From NCBI GenBank assembly GCA_913057205.1, contig CAJXNO010000001.1:62001-126000 (forward strand): a stretch of 64,000 nucleotides of DNA, read 5' to 3'. This DNA is from an uncultured Flavobacteriales bacterium (GTDB lineage Bacteria > Bacteroidota > Bacteroidia > Flavobacteriales_G > Salibacteraceae). A program made the position numbers and the translations under genes. The first letter of the stretch is position 1. Each line of letters starts with the position of its first letter. This document shows, piece after piece, positions 1 to 7,909 of this stretch. The notes beneath the pieces were generated by a model, which saw nothing but the letters and a program-made list of their open reading frames with translations, ran no database searches and was not told the origin of the DNA.

Positions 1-95
1 ACCGATGCGGAGATCTTCATGGCGCTTGATCGGCGAAGTTAGCAGGAAAAGTACTTCTCACTAGGTTCTGCTTTTCGTCGAAGCGGATAAAAAGT

Positions 96-121
96 CATGC
101 GTAGGCAACTTTTTACGCATG
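96..121. repeat. Inverted repeat around the ECF promoter -35
   Basis: A perfect 8-bp inverted repeat, CATGCGTA (96-103) and TACGCATG (114-121), encloses a 10-base spacer. The spacer carries the GGCAAC element that I read as the -35 box of the downstream sigma factor gene. It could be a regulator binding site or an RNA hairpin from an upstream transcript. The repeat is seen directly; its role is inference. Confidence 0.5.
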
Positions 122-132
122 GTTGACATCTA
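104..132 (+). promoter_or_regulatory. Candidate ECF-type promoter of the sigma factor gene
   Basis: GGCAAC (104-109) followed by a T-rich stretch, an 18-base gap after AAC and then ATCTA (128-132) resembles the AAC-type -35 and short -10 used by ECF sigma factors. Such genes often transcribe themselves. Transcription would begin near 138, which favours the ATG at 154 over the TTG at 133 as the start of the next gene. The match is by eye. Confidence 0.4.
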
Positions 133-153
133 TTGAGCAGATTTGCGCCAACC

Positions 154-687
154 ATGACCGACGAAGAGCTGATCAAAAAGTGCTTAGAAGGCAGTCAAAT
201 GGCGCAAAAAGCGTTGTTTGACAAGTTTTCGAGGAAGATGATGGCGGTGTGCACGCGATATGCTGCCAGCCGTGATCTGGCTGAAGATTGGCTGCAAGAT
301 GGCTTCATCAAGGTGTTTTCTAACTTGGAGAAATTCAAGTCAGAAGGAAGCTTTGAAGGATGGGTGCGACGAACCATGGTGAATACCTGTTTGGATCACA
401 TCCGAAAGATGAAGGCCGATTTTGCCGATGTGGATATCTCAGAAGCCGAGTACTTGTCTGTAGACGCGGAGAAGTCGCTCGGTAAGTTGAGGGCAGAGGA
501 GATGATGAAGTTGATCGAAGGACTCCCTTCAGGCTATCGTACGGTTTTTAACCTGTACGTGATCGAGGGATATTCTCATAAAGAGATCGCAGAGGAGCTG
601 GGAGTAACAGAGAGCACTTCGAAAACACAGTTTAAAAAAGCACGCACCCAACTGATGGAACTGATCGTAGATCGGGAAAACATCTGA
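154..687 (+). CDS. RNA polymerase ECF sigma factor (sigma-70 family)
   Basis: An alternative sigma factor of about 177 residues. Region 2 (roughly residues 8-85) contains the helix with EDWLQDGFIKVF and GWVRRTMVNTCLDHIRK; region 4 (roughly 115-170) contains LPSGYRTVFNLYVIEGYSHKEIAEELG, a helix-turn-helix for -35 recognition. Length is normal for the family. The track starts at a TTG (133), but the ATG at 154 begins the usual MTDEELIKKC sequence and sits better behind the predicted promoter. The stop is 23 bases before the next gene, which looks like its membrane-bound partner, so the two are probably one operon. The regulon cannot be read from the sequence. Confidence 0.93.
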   Translation: MTDEELIKKCLEGSQMAQKALFDKFSRKMMAVCTRYAASRDLAEDWLQDGFIKVFSNLEKFKSEGSFEGWVRRTMVNTCLDHIRKMKADFADVDISEAEYLSVDAEKSLGKLRAEEMMKLIEGLPSGYRTVFNLYVIEGYSHKEIAEELGVTESTSKTQFKKARTQLMELIVDRENI

Positions 688-710
688 GGGGAACAAAGAA
701 GAACGAAACG

Positions 711-1706
711 ATGGAAGATCGTCAAAACATAGAGCGCCTGTTCAAAGAGGCATTGGAACACCACGAAGTGGATGTAAGACCCGAGGTGTGGTCAAGCATC
801 CAGCAATCATTTGCTGCACAGTCAAGCGCTGCTTCGGCATCGGCAGCTTCTGGTGCGGCTTCTTCAGTATTGACCAACGTGGTGGCTGGTATCGCTTTGG
901 CAGGCTTGGCAACGGTGGCCACCATCAATGAGGTGCGCTATCATGAGGGGCAGCAAAGCTCGGTGAGCGCAACTACGGAGTCAAGCATCGAGGAAGTCAA
1001 GCTGCCGGCAGACCAACAGCAGCACGCAAGCTTTGATGAGCAGCCTGAAAACGAGGGTGTCCAAACAACACAAAGGCCACAGACCGAGAAGGTCAGTCCA
1101 TCGGGAACAACAGTCGAATCCACTACCGAAAAGGACGCAGTACAAGGTGCCGCGGATGAAGCTCCTGCTTCTACCATGGCTCACACCAACCTGAATGATC
1201 AGGCTCAAGGAGAAACCAGAGAAGAAAACGCTGAGTCACAAGAAGCTCAAGCCACATCATCAGCCACAACTGCGCAGCAGTTAGAGGAATCGGAGGCTAA
1301 GCAGCGTGCTGGCGATGAGCCTAAAGCGAACCAAACACCTGCACCCAAGCCTGCAGTAGCAGAAAACGAAGCGCCAACGATTCAAGGTGAGGAAAGCCAG
1401 AAGAAGACCGTCGCTCGATTCACGCATGATGCGGTTCAAACCATCACGCCGAATGGCGACATGTACAATGAGTACTTCCAAGTAGAAGGACAGGATGTAG
1501 CAGACTTCAGCATTCGCATCATGACCCGAGAGGGAGCGGTGGTATTTGAATCACGCGACATCAACTTCCAATGGAATGGCCTGGATCGCTTTGGGAACCC
1601 AGTTCCAACGGGTACCTACTTCTATCAGATCGCCGCGGTGGGTACAGATGGGTTGCCCTATCAAGAAAAGAATGCCCGAGGTAGCATTCAAGTGATCAGA
1701 AATTAG
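711..1706 (+). CDS. Membrane-anchored putative anti-sigma factor with C-terminal CHU_C (T9SS type B-like) domain
   Basis: A 331-residue protein directly downstream of the ECF sigma gene. The first 50 residues are polar and probably cytoplasmic, with ERLFKEALEHHEVDVRPEVW, a sequence type seen at the start of Bacteroidota anti-sigma-like proteins. Residues 53-73 form one hydrophobic membrane segment. Residues 75-240 are a low-complexity linker rich in Glu, Ala, Gln, Thr and Ser. Residues 244-331 (TITPNGDMYNEYF ... WNGLDRFGNPVPTGTYFY ... GSIQVIRN) match the gliding-motility-associated C-terminal domain (CHU_C) of type IX secretion substrates. There is no cleavable signal peptide. Inference: the N-terminus holds the sigma factor and the periplasmic domain senses the secretion machine or envelope state. 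The domain match is strong; the anti-sigma role rests on context. Confidence 0.7.
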   Translation: MEDRQNIERLFKEALEHHEVDVRPEVWSSIQQSFAAQSSAASASAASGAASSVLTNVVAGIALAGLATVATINEVRYHEGQQSSVSATTESSIEEVKLPADQQQHASFDEQPENEGVQTTQRPQTEKVSPSGTTVESTTEKDAVQGAADEAPASTMAHTNLNDQAQGETREENAESQEAQATSSATTAQQLEESEAKQRAGDEPKANQTPAPKPAVAENEAPTIQGEESQKKTVARFTHDAVQTITPNGDMYNEYFQVEGQDVADFSIRIMTREGAVVFESRDINFQWNGLDRFGNPVPTGTYFYQIAAVGTDGLPYQEKNARGSIQVIRN

Positions 1707-1708
1707 GT

Positions 1709-2974
1709 CTATTCTCGAGCCATTGCATCCGCAAAGGTCATGATCAATTCAAACACCTGCTCGTAGTTCGTCATGGTGATGTTCTCTGGACGATCATGGA
1801 TGTCATGGTAGTGCTTATACTCTCCCATGGTGTAAATGAAAAAGCTTGGAACTCCTTTCTCATAGAATGGATAATGGTCGCTGTTCGCTGCGGAACCGCG
1901 AGGATTCACCTTTGAAAGTTGACCCACTTCTTCATTGAGTTGCACTAAACGTTCAAACGCATCCGTAAAAATCTTTCCATTCACAGCAGTGATGCCCGTT
2001 CCGGCATCTGCCATGAGGTCGAGGTTGATCAAGAAATCGATGTCTTGAAGTTCGATCGGACTGTGATCAACGAAGTATTTCGAACCAACCAGTCCGGCCT
2101 CTTCGCCGCCAAACCATAGAAAAACGACGTTGTATTCAGGCGGGTTGTCTTTGTAATTCCGAGCAAGGTCTAACAACATAGCTGTGCCGCTTGCATTGTC
2201 GCTGGCACCCGGGATGTACGTGTCTGCACCCATGCGTCCGAGGTGGTCATAGTGTGCAGTGTAGATGATGGTTCTGTTCTTTTTACCAGGAATCTGCGCC
2301 ATGACATTGAAGGAGCGATGATTTGATTTCCAGACTTGATCAACGTCGAGTTCTACCCGCTTTACCTTTTTCTTCAGGCGATCAGCTTCAACCTGAAACA
2401 CCGTGGTACCCAGCATGCTTCTGCCCACCGACCAAGTGAGCTTCTTATCTGTTTTTACAATGTAAGCCTTTGCATTCAGCGGGTTCTCATAGATCCGAGC
2501 GATGAAGGATTGGTAGGCGATGTCTTCTTCTTGTGCATCCAGCACGACCACCGCGTTGTTCACCTTTTCTTTCTGGGCCAGTTTGAAGAGCTTCTCCTTC
2601 GACTTGCAATGGCGCTTTTTCAGGTTAAAGGCTTTGAATGAGCCTTCCTGTCCCAGCGAGCGCGGTTCGATGATGTAGTCTTCGCCCGTTTCGAGCTGTT
2701 CGCCGTTGATAGATAACTCCATCGCACCAGGAAAGGTGTTGACGCCTAACTCAAAGCCCTGAAGGTATTCGCCATTGATGGGCGTTAGCCCAAGCGTTTG
2801 GCACTGACGCTTCAAGAAATTTGCGGCTTTTACATCTCCCTCTTCCACATAACCACGTCCATGGTAGCGCGGTGCACAAAGGCTGTCGATTATCTCTTTT
2901 ACATAGCCAACATCTTGCGCCAACAAGAGCTGACCACTGATCAACAACCAACTACTCAACAGCAGTTGCTTCAT
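1709..2974 (-). CDS. Secreted M28 family zinc aminopeptidase
   Basis: A 421-residue zinc peptidase that should remove N-terminal amino acids from peptides in the periplasm or outside the cell. Residues 1-19 are a signal peptide ending in LLLAQ. The metal ligands of family M28 are visible in order: HYDHLG, SDNASG, GGEEAG (which includes the catalytic Glu), INLDLM and HYHDIHD. The central region before the catalytic domain could be a PA-like insert but is poorly conserved. It overlaps the upstream minus-strand coiled-coil gene by four bases (ATGA), so the two are translationally coupled. It ends two bases from the stop of the convergent anti-sigma gene, and no terminator is visible between them. 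Confidence 0.93.
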   Translation of the reverse strand: MKQLLLSSWLLISGQLLLAQDVGYVKEIIDSLCAPRYHGRGYVEEGDVKAANFLKRQCQTLGLTPINGEYLQGFELGVNTFPGAMELSINGEQLETGEDYIIEPRSLGQEGSFKAFNLKKRHCKSKEKLFKLAQKEKVNNAVVVLDAQEEDIAYQSFIARIYENPLNAKAYIVKTDKKLTWSVGRSMLGTTVFQVEADRLKKKVKRVELDVDQVWKSNHRSFNVMAQIPGKKNRTIIYTAHYDHLGRMGADTYIPGASDNASGTAMLLDLARNYKDNPPEYNVVFLWFGGEEAGLVGSKYFVDHSPIELQDIDFLINLDLMADAGTGITAVNGKIFTDAFERLVQLNEEVGQLSKVNPRGSAANSDHYPFYEKGVPSFFIYTMGEYKHYHDIHDRPENITMTNYEQVFELIMTFADAMARE

Positions 2975-3690
2975 GCGAATCTTCTAGATACGAGGGTTTT
3001 GAATGCGGTGACGGCATCGTTCTCGTCATCCCACTGAAAGCGGATGGCCAGTTCTTCTTCCATCATTTTTTCGGCGTCAGCTAAGCTGTCGAGGTGATTC
3101 AATTCTTCCACGGCCTTGGTAAATGCGCTCATGTCTCCTTGAAACAACTCGTTCGCATAGAGGAAGCGTTCGTTCAACCCCATGGCCTTGCGGATATCAT
3201 TGAGGGATGTACTAGCGGCGCGATCTCCAATGGTTTCTTTCTCACTCCATTGATCACCGCTTGCAGCAGGTGAAGGCTTCTTGTTGGCAAAGGCTTCGAT
3301 GGTGCGCATGATGGCTTCATGATCTGGCTCTGGATCCGCAGGCTGCTCTTCTTCTGTTTCCTCTTCTGAACCGACCTCTTCATCTGTTGCTTGCGCGGAT
3401 GACGATATCGTTGCTGTCTCTAGCTGCTCGGTATCGTCCTCTTCCTCTTCAACTTCTAATGCTTCTTCGGAGGGGGATGTCACATCTTCGTCAGCGATTT
3501 CAGGCGTCGCCTCTTCTTGAATGGGCTGAGGTTGGCTGGTTTGTTCTGGTTCCGTTTGTTCCTGTTCACTGATGGCGGCTTCCAAGGCTGCCCGAAGTGC
3601 ATCTAAATCATCCTTGAGCAGTTGGATCTCGTCCTCCTTTTCGGCGATGCGCCGTTCCAATTGTTCTATGCGTACTGCAAGTTCCTTCAT
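2971..3690 (-). CDS. Conserved hypothetical protein: coiled coil, acidic linker, conserved C-terminal domain
   Basis: A 239-residue soluble protein of unknown function. Residues 1-40 are a heptad-like coiled coil (VRIEQLERRIAEKEDEIQLL). Residues about 45-130 are a very acidic, disordered linker rich in Glu, Thr and Ser. The last 80 residues form a compact domain (SLNDIRKAMGLNERFLYANELF, then FTKAVEELNHLDSLADAE and IRFQWDDENDAVTAFKTLVSRRF) of a kind I recognise from other Bacteroidota hypothetical proteins. No catalytic motif is visible. It lies upstream of and overlaps the M28 peptidase gene by four bases. The divergent thymidine kinase starts 116 bases away. Confidence 0.8.
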   Translation of the reverse strand: MKELAVRIEQLERRIAEKEDEIQLLKDDLDALRAALEAAISEQEQTEPEQTSQPQPIQEEATPEIADEDVTSPSEEALEVEEEEDDTEQLETATISSSAQATDEEVGSEEETEEEQPADPEPDHEAIMRTIEAFANKKPSPAASGDQWSEKETIGDRAASTSLNDIRKAMGLNERFLYANELFQGDMSAFTKAVEELNHLDSLADAEKMMEEELAIRFQWDDENDAVTAFKTLVSRRFA

Positions 3691-3806
3691 AAGATCACGT
3701 TCTACCTCTTAACGAAGATCAAAGATCATCATTGTTTTCGCGGCGACCGAAAGGTATAAGAATTATTCACGCATTACCTTAGTTTCGTTGCCCAACAAAG
3801 CAAGGC

Positions 3807-4385
3807 ATGTTCCTCGAATACACAGGAGAAAAACGCGATAGGTACGGTTGGATCGAAGTGATCTGCGGCTCGATGTTTTCCGGAAAGACCGAGGAACTCA
3901 TCCGAAGGATTAAGCGTGCAGAATTTGCCGGACAGAAAGTCGAAATCTTCAAACCCGAACTGGATGTGCGCTACGATGAGGAAGAGGTGGTTTCTCATGA
4001 CGCGAATAGCATGATTTCCACGCCGGTAGAATCTTCCGGAAGCATCTTGATCCTTTCCAACAATGCGGAGGTTGTGGGGATCGATGAAGCACAGTTCTTC
4101 GATCCGGAGTTGGTGAGTGTTTGCAACCAGTTGGCCAATCAAGGCAAACGCGTTATTGTGGCGGGCTTGGACATGGATTACAAAGGCCGTCCGTTTGGCC
4201 CGATGCCCGGGATCTTAGCCATTGCGGAGTATGTGACCAAAGTGCATGCGATCTGCGTTGCTTGCGGCTCCTTGGCCAACCATTCGCATCGGGTGATCGA
4301 CAGTGAGAAGCTCGTTGAGCTAGGTGAGGTCGGGGAATACAAGCCGCTGTGCAGGGCGTGCTTTAATGCGCAGATCAGACCATAG
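3807..4385 (+). CDS. tdk: Thymidine kinase
   Basis: Phosphorylates thymidine with ATP to dTMP in the salvage pathway. The 192-residue length is normal for the type II family. The P-loop GSMFSGKT is at about residues 22-29, the Walker B-like DEAQFF at about 94-99, and the lasso region carries zinc-binding cysteine pairs (CVACG and CRAC). The N-terminal [15 protein letters not shown] extension before the P-loop is usual in flavobacterial homologues and supports the ATG at 3807. It stands alone, divergent from the coiled-coil/M28 pair. Confidence 0.97.
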   Translation: MFLEYTGEKRDRYGWIEVICGSMFSGKTEELIRRIKRAEFAGQKVEIFKPELDVRYDEEEVVSHDANSMISTPVESSGSILILSNNAEVVGIDEAQFFDPELVSVCNQLANQGKRVIVAGLDMDYKGRPFGPMPGILAIAEYVTKVHAICVACGSLANHSHRVIDSEKLVELGEVGEYKPLCRACFNAQIRP

Positions 4386-4468
4386 CTGAACAAATCATTC
4401 AGATTCCTATATTCGAGGGTTAACCATTAGGGAGCGGATTGAGGGCCACTTCCTGCAACTTATGAGGG

Positions 4469-5233
4469 ATGTATTTGATGTATGTTGACGAAAGTGGTGA
4501 TTGTGGAAAACTGAATAGCCCAACGCGTTTTTTTATTCTGTCCGCCATTGTTGTTCATGAGCTTCGATGGAGATCGACCCTAGAAGATTTAGTCGATTTC
4601 CGCAGAAAGCTGCGTGATGAAAAAGGGTTGAAGCTACGTGATGAGATTCATAGTTCTGAAATGATCAACCGACCGGGAGAACTACTAAGGATTAAGCGTA
4701 ACGATAGACTGGACATTCTTAAAAAGTGTATCGATTGGCTGAATGCTCGAAATGACTTGAGTCTCTTCTCAGTTGTAATTGACAAAGACAGGTGTAGCAA
4801 AGATGTTTTCGAACTAGCGTGGACCACACTTATTCAAAGGTTCGAGAACACCTTGAATTACAACAATTTTAAAGGGCCTAGAAATCCCGATGATAAAGGC
4901 ATTATTCTAAGCGATAATACAGAGGGATTGAAGCTACGAGCCCTACTCCGAAAGATGAGGCATTATAATACGATTCCGAATCGAGCAGATCTTTACGGGG
5001 ATGGTTTCAGAAACCTAGTGCTCAGGTCAGTAGTGGAAGACCCCGTGTTTAGAGATTCAAAGTATTCCTTTTTGCACCAAATGTGTGATGTCGTAGCCTA
5101 CTTCTGTAGACAGAAGTACGAGCCCAATGCATACGTGAAAAAGAAAGGAGGACATAAGTTCTATGATAGACTTTCATATGTCGCATGTCAGTCCGTAACC
5201 AAAAGGAATAATCTTGGAATTGTTGAGGCATAA
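4469..5233 (+). CDS. DUF3800 domain protein
   Basis: A 254-residue protein of the DUF3800 family, whose function is not established. The N-terminal YVDESGDCG motif with its Asp-Glu pair, the internal LSDNTEGLKLRALL and the C-terminal FLHQMCDVVAYFCRQK place acidic residues as in an RNase H-like fold, so a nuclease role is possible but unproven. The ATG at 4469 has an AGGG just upstream; the second Met (residue 4) is an alternative. Its codons look more A/T-rich than the neighbours (many aaa, aat, tat). It has no partner gene, and DUF3800 genes are often found in accessory regions, so I suspect lateral transfer. A candidate small RNA converges on its 3' end. Confidence 0.85.
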   Translation: MYLMYVDESGDCGKLNSPTRFFILSAIVVHELRWRSTLEDLVDFRRKLRDEKGLKLRDEIHSSEMINRPGELLRIKRNDRLDILKKCIDWLNARNDLSLFSVVIDKDRCSKDVFELAWTTLIQRFENTLNYNNFKGPRNPDDKGIILSDNTEGLKLRALLRKMRHYNTIPNRADLYGDGFRNLVLRSVVEDPVFRDSKYSFLHQMCDVVAYFCRQKYEPNAYVKKKGGHKFYDRLSYVACQSVTKRNNLGIVEA

Positions 5234-5254
5234 AAAAAGGTAGCTCTCGCTACC
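5232..5254 (-). terminator. Rho-independent terminator (minus strand)
   Basis: A 6-bp stem GGTAGC/GCTACC with a four-base loop is followed on the minus strand by TTTTTTT. On the plus strand the stem is not followed by a T-run, so it cannot be an efficient terminator for DUF3800 in that direction. Confidence 0.75.
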
Positions 5255-5293
5255 GGGTGAATCCTACTGCAGAGACGGACTCTGTGTCAGATT
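5232..5293 (-). ncRNA. Candidate small RNA of about 60 nt
   Basis: On the minus strand a perfect Bacteroidota -7 element (TATCTTTG, 5306-5299) is followed within 70 bases by a Rho-independent terminator. The predicted RNA folds simply: GAATC (5294-5290) pairs with GATTC (5263-5259), enclosing a CAGAG-N5-CTCTG hairpin; then comes the GGTAGC-GAGA-GCTACC terminator and seven U. No ORF of any size fits. The 3' end touches the stop codon of DUF3800 on the other strand. An obvious -33 element is missing. Expression and function are inference; an old integration scar or a terminator for a lost gene are alternatives. Confidence 0.45.
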
Positions 5294-5445
5294 CAAAGCA
5301 AAGATAATGATTTTCAGACTTTTCCTATATAATCTGAAACGCATATGAAATAGGGAGTTAGTGACAGAGGCTAAGCGCGAATTGCTCAGAAGATCAAAGC
5401 CCATATGCTTCGCTCATACCGCTCGATTCATCACCTTTGTCACCT

Positions 5446-7908
5446 ATGAATTACACGATTGAGAGCATCGTAGACTTCTGTAAGGGCGAGCCACGCATCG
5501 TTTACCCTGGTTCCAAAGTGGGTCGCATCAACATCGACCATCGGATCACGCAACGGCGCAACGCCTTATTCGCAGCCCTCAAAGGATCACGGTTTGATGG
5601 GCATGATTTTATCCCGGAACTGCTTGATTTTGGGGTCCACCATTTTCTGGTTACCGATGCGGAAGTAGCGGAACGCTATGCAGATCAGGCGAATTTCATC
5701 ATCGTTAAGGATGTGGTGAAAGCCTTGCAAATGATCGCCGCGGAGCACCGCGACAACTTTAATACGGAGATCATTGCCATTACGGGTTCCAACGGCAAGA
5801 CCATCATCAAGGAATGGCTCAACATGCTCTTAGAACATGATTTTCGCGTGTGCAGAAGTCCAAAGAGTTATAACTCCCAGATCGGTGTTCCGCTCTCCGT
5901 ATTTGAACTTTCTTCTAACGATACCCTGGGCATCTTCGAGGCCGGCATCTCGCAGCCAGATGAGATGCAGCGACTTTACACCATCCTCCAACCCAATTTC
6001 GGCATCTTTACCAACTTGGGCGATGCACACGCCGTCCACTTTGCATCGGATGGGCAAAAGCTCAAGGAGAAGTGGATACTGTTTGAAAGTGCCTATCGCG
6101 TGGTGGCGTGTAAAGACCAATCCTGGGTCAAATGGCTCTCAGAGGAACAACGTGAAAAGTGCTTTTTCTGGTCTACAGAAGACCCGACCGCTAAGGTCTT
6201 TGTCGCTTCATTGGTGAAAGGTAAAAGCAAGACCGAGTGTACGGTCCGCTTCAGAGAACAGGAGTACCGCTTTAAGATCCCTTTCACTGATCGAATGAGC
6301 ATTGAGAATGCCATGCACTGCTTCGCAACGCTTTGCATGTTGGATAACCTCACCGATGAAGCCTTGGAACGCTTCGAGCATCTTGCACCGGTTTCCATGC
6401 GCATGGAGGTCAAACAAGGCGTTGAAGACTCTTTGTTGATCGATGACACCTACAATGCAGACCTGGAATCCTTGCGGGGAGCGATCGACCTCTTGGTATC
6501 GCATGCCGACCGAGATAAATGGGCGATCCTCACTGATTTTAGCGAGAACCTGGACCATGAAAAGACCTACCGCGAAGTAGCACAAATGCTGAAGCAGTCT
6601 GATGTGACCCAACTGATCGCTTTGGGGCCGTCGCTTTCCAAGTACCGCGATGTTTTTGCTCCTGTACCCGTGGCTTGCTATGAATCTACCGATTCCTTTT
6701 GGGAGAAACTCGATACGAAGACCCTTCGTCATAAGGCTATTTTGATCAAGGGCTCAAGGAAGTACAGGCTGGAGAAACTAGTGAATCGCCTCCAAGCGAA
6801 ACAGCGGATCACCACCTTGGAGATCGACCTGAAGCACCTGGAAAAGAACCTGAAGTTCTTCCAATCGAAGCTGCAACCGAAGGTGAAGACGATGGTGATG
6901 GTCAAAGCCTTCGCTTACGGTAGCGGGAGCTTTGAGATCGCACACTTTTTTCAGAATCAACGGAGTGTTGACTATCTCGTAGTAGCTTACTCAGATGAAG
7001 GGGTCCTGTTACGCGAGAAGGGCATTACCATCCCGATCATGGTACTGAGTCCGAGTGCGTCTTCCTACGAAACCATGATCCAGCATAACATCGAACCGGA
7101 GATCTATTCGCTGCTCGAGTTGAAGGGCTTCCTGCGTGCAGCCAAGAGTATGCGGCACTTTTTCGACGTTTACCCGATCCACTTAAAACTCAACACTGGC
7201 ATGAATCGACTGGGTTTCGAGCAGGAGGAACTTGAGAAGGCCTTGGAGCTGATCAAGACATCACCCTATGTTCTGGTCAGCACGGTTTTCACGCATCTAT
7301 CCGCCACCGATGGCTCAGAACACGACGACTTTACCCACACACAAGTGAAACGGTTCAACGCTTTGAATGAGCTGGTGGTTAAGCGCTTGGGTTATCAACC
7401 TGATCGACACGTGTTGAATTCCAATGGCGTGCTGCGCTTTCCGGAGTATCATTTTGAGATCGTTCGTTTGGGTATTGGACTGTATGGATTCAGTGAAGAC
7501 GCCCAAAACCGTTTCTTGGCAGCACTGGGTTCGCTGAAGAGCTACATCATACAGATTAGAAAGGTGCCTGCCGGTGAGAGTGTGGGCTACAGCAGAAAAG
7601 GGACGGCAGATCACCCACGTCGTATCGCTACGGTAGCACTGGGCTATGCAGACGGACTCGACCGCCGACTTGGGAATGGTAACTGGAGCATTCGCTGGCA
7701 AGGGGTTGATTGTCCTACCGTTGGTAACATCTGCATGGATATGACCATGATCGATGTCACAGATACCCAAGCGAGAGAGGGAGATGAAGTGATCGTGATG
7801 GAAGGCAAGGAAGACATCGTTCGCATGGCCGATTTGCTTGAAACGATTCCGTATGAGATCCTGACAAGCATCCCCGAGCGGGTACGAAGGGTATATTTAC
7901 AGGAATAA
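5446..7908 (+). CDS. murF-alr: Bifunctional UDP-MurNAc-tripeptide:D-Ala-D-Ala ligase / alanine racemase
   Basis: An 820-residue fusion of two peptidoglycan enzymes, typical of Bacteroidota. The N-terminal half (about 1-450) is MurF, which adds D-Ala-D-Ala to UDP-MurNAc-tripeptide; its ATP site ITGSNGKT and the ligase motif LLIDDTYNADLESL are visible. The C-terminal half (about 455-820) is the PLP enzyme alanine racemase, with the lysine motif VKAFAYGSG, LNTGMNRLGF, ALGYADGLDRR and GNICMDMTMIDVT. The fusion makes and uses D-alanine in one protein. The track start at 5437 is a TTG; the ATG at 5446 gives the normal MNYTIESI start. A -7-like CACCTTTG lies immediately upstream (5432-5439), implying a very short leader. 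It is followed one base later by a glycosyltransferase gene. Confidence 0.97.
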   Translation: MNYTIESIVDFCKGEPRIVYPGSKVGRINIDHRITQRRNALFAALKGSRFDGHDFIPELLDFGVHHFLVTDAEVAERYADQANFIIVKDVVKALQMIAAEHRDNFNTEIIAITGSNGKTIIKEWLNMLLEHDFRVCRSPKSYNSQIGVPLSVFELSSNDTLGIFEAGISQPDEMQRLYTILQPNFGIFTNLGDAHAVHFASDGQKLKEKWILFESAYRVVACKDQSWVKWLSEEQREKCFFWSTEDPTAKVFVASLVKGKSKTECTVRFREQEYRFKIPFTDRMSIENAMHCFATLCMLDNLTDEALERFEHLAPVSMRMEVKQGVEDSLLIDDTYNADLESLRGAIDLLVSHADRDKWAILTDFSENLDHEKTYREVAQMLKQSDVTQLIALGPSLSKYRDVFAPVPVACYESTDSFWEKLDTKTLRHKAILIKGSRKYRLEKLVNRLQAKQRITTLEIDLKHLEKNLKFFQSKLQPKVKTMVMVKAFAYGSGSFEIAHFFQNQRSVDYLVVAYSDEGVLLREKGITIPIMVLSPSASSYETMIQHNIEPEIYSLLELKGFLRAAKSMRHFFDVYPIHLKLNTGMNRLGFEQEELEKALELIKTSPYVLVSTVFTHLSATDGSEHDDFTHTQVKRFNALNELVVKRLGYQPDRHVLNSNGVLRFPEYHFEIVRLGIGLYGFSEDAQNRFLAALGSLKSYIIQIRKVPAGESVGYSRKGTADHPRRIATVALGYADGLDRRLGNGNWSIRWQGVDCPTVGNICMDMTMIDVTDTQAREGDEVIVMEGKEDIVRMADLLETIPYEILTSIPERVRRVYLQE

Positions 7909-7909
7909 G

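Noticed and set aside
1-42. Open frame on the plus strand ending in TAG at 42, and a minus-strand ATG at 20 (MKISAS...) with a -7-like TAACTTCG behind it
   Set aside because: Only 7-14 codons are visible at the window edge, and the two readings compete. A divergent minus-strand gene is plausible but cannot be supported.
133-153. TTG start of the ECF sigma ORF in the track
   Set aside because: It overlaps the predicted promoter, and the ATG at 154 gives the usual family N-terminus.
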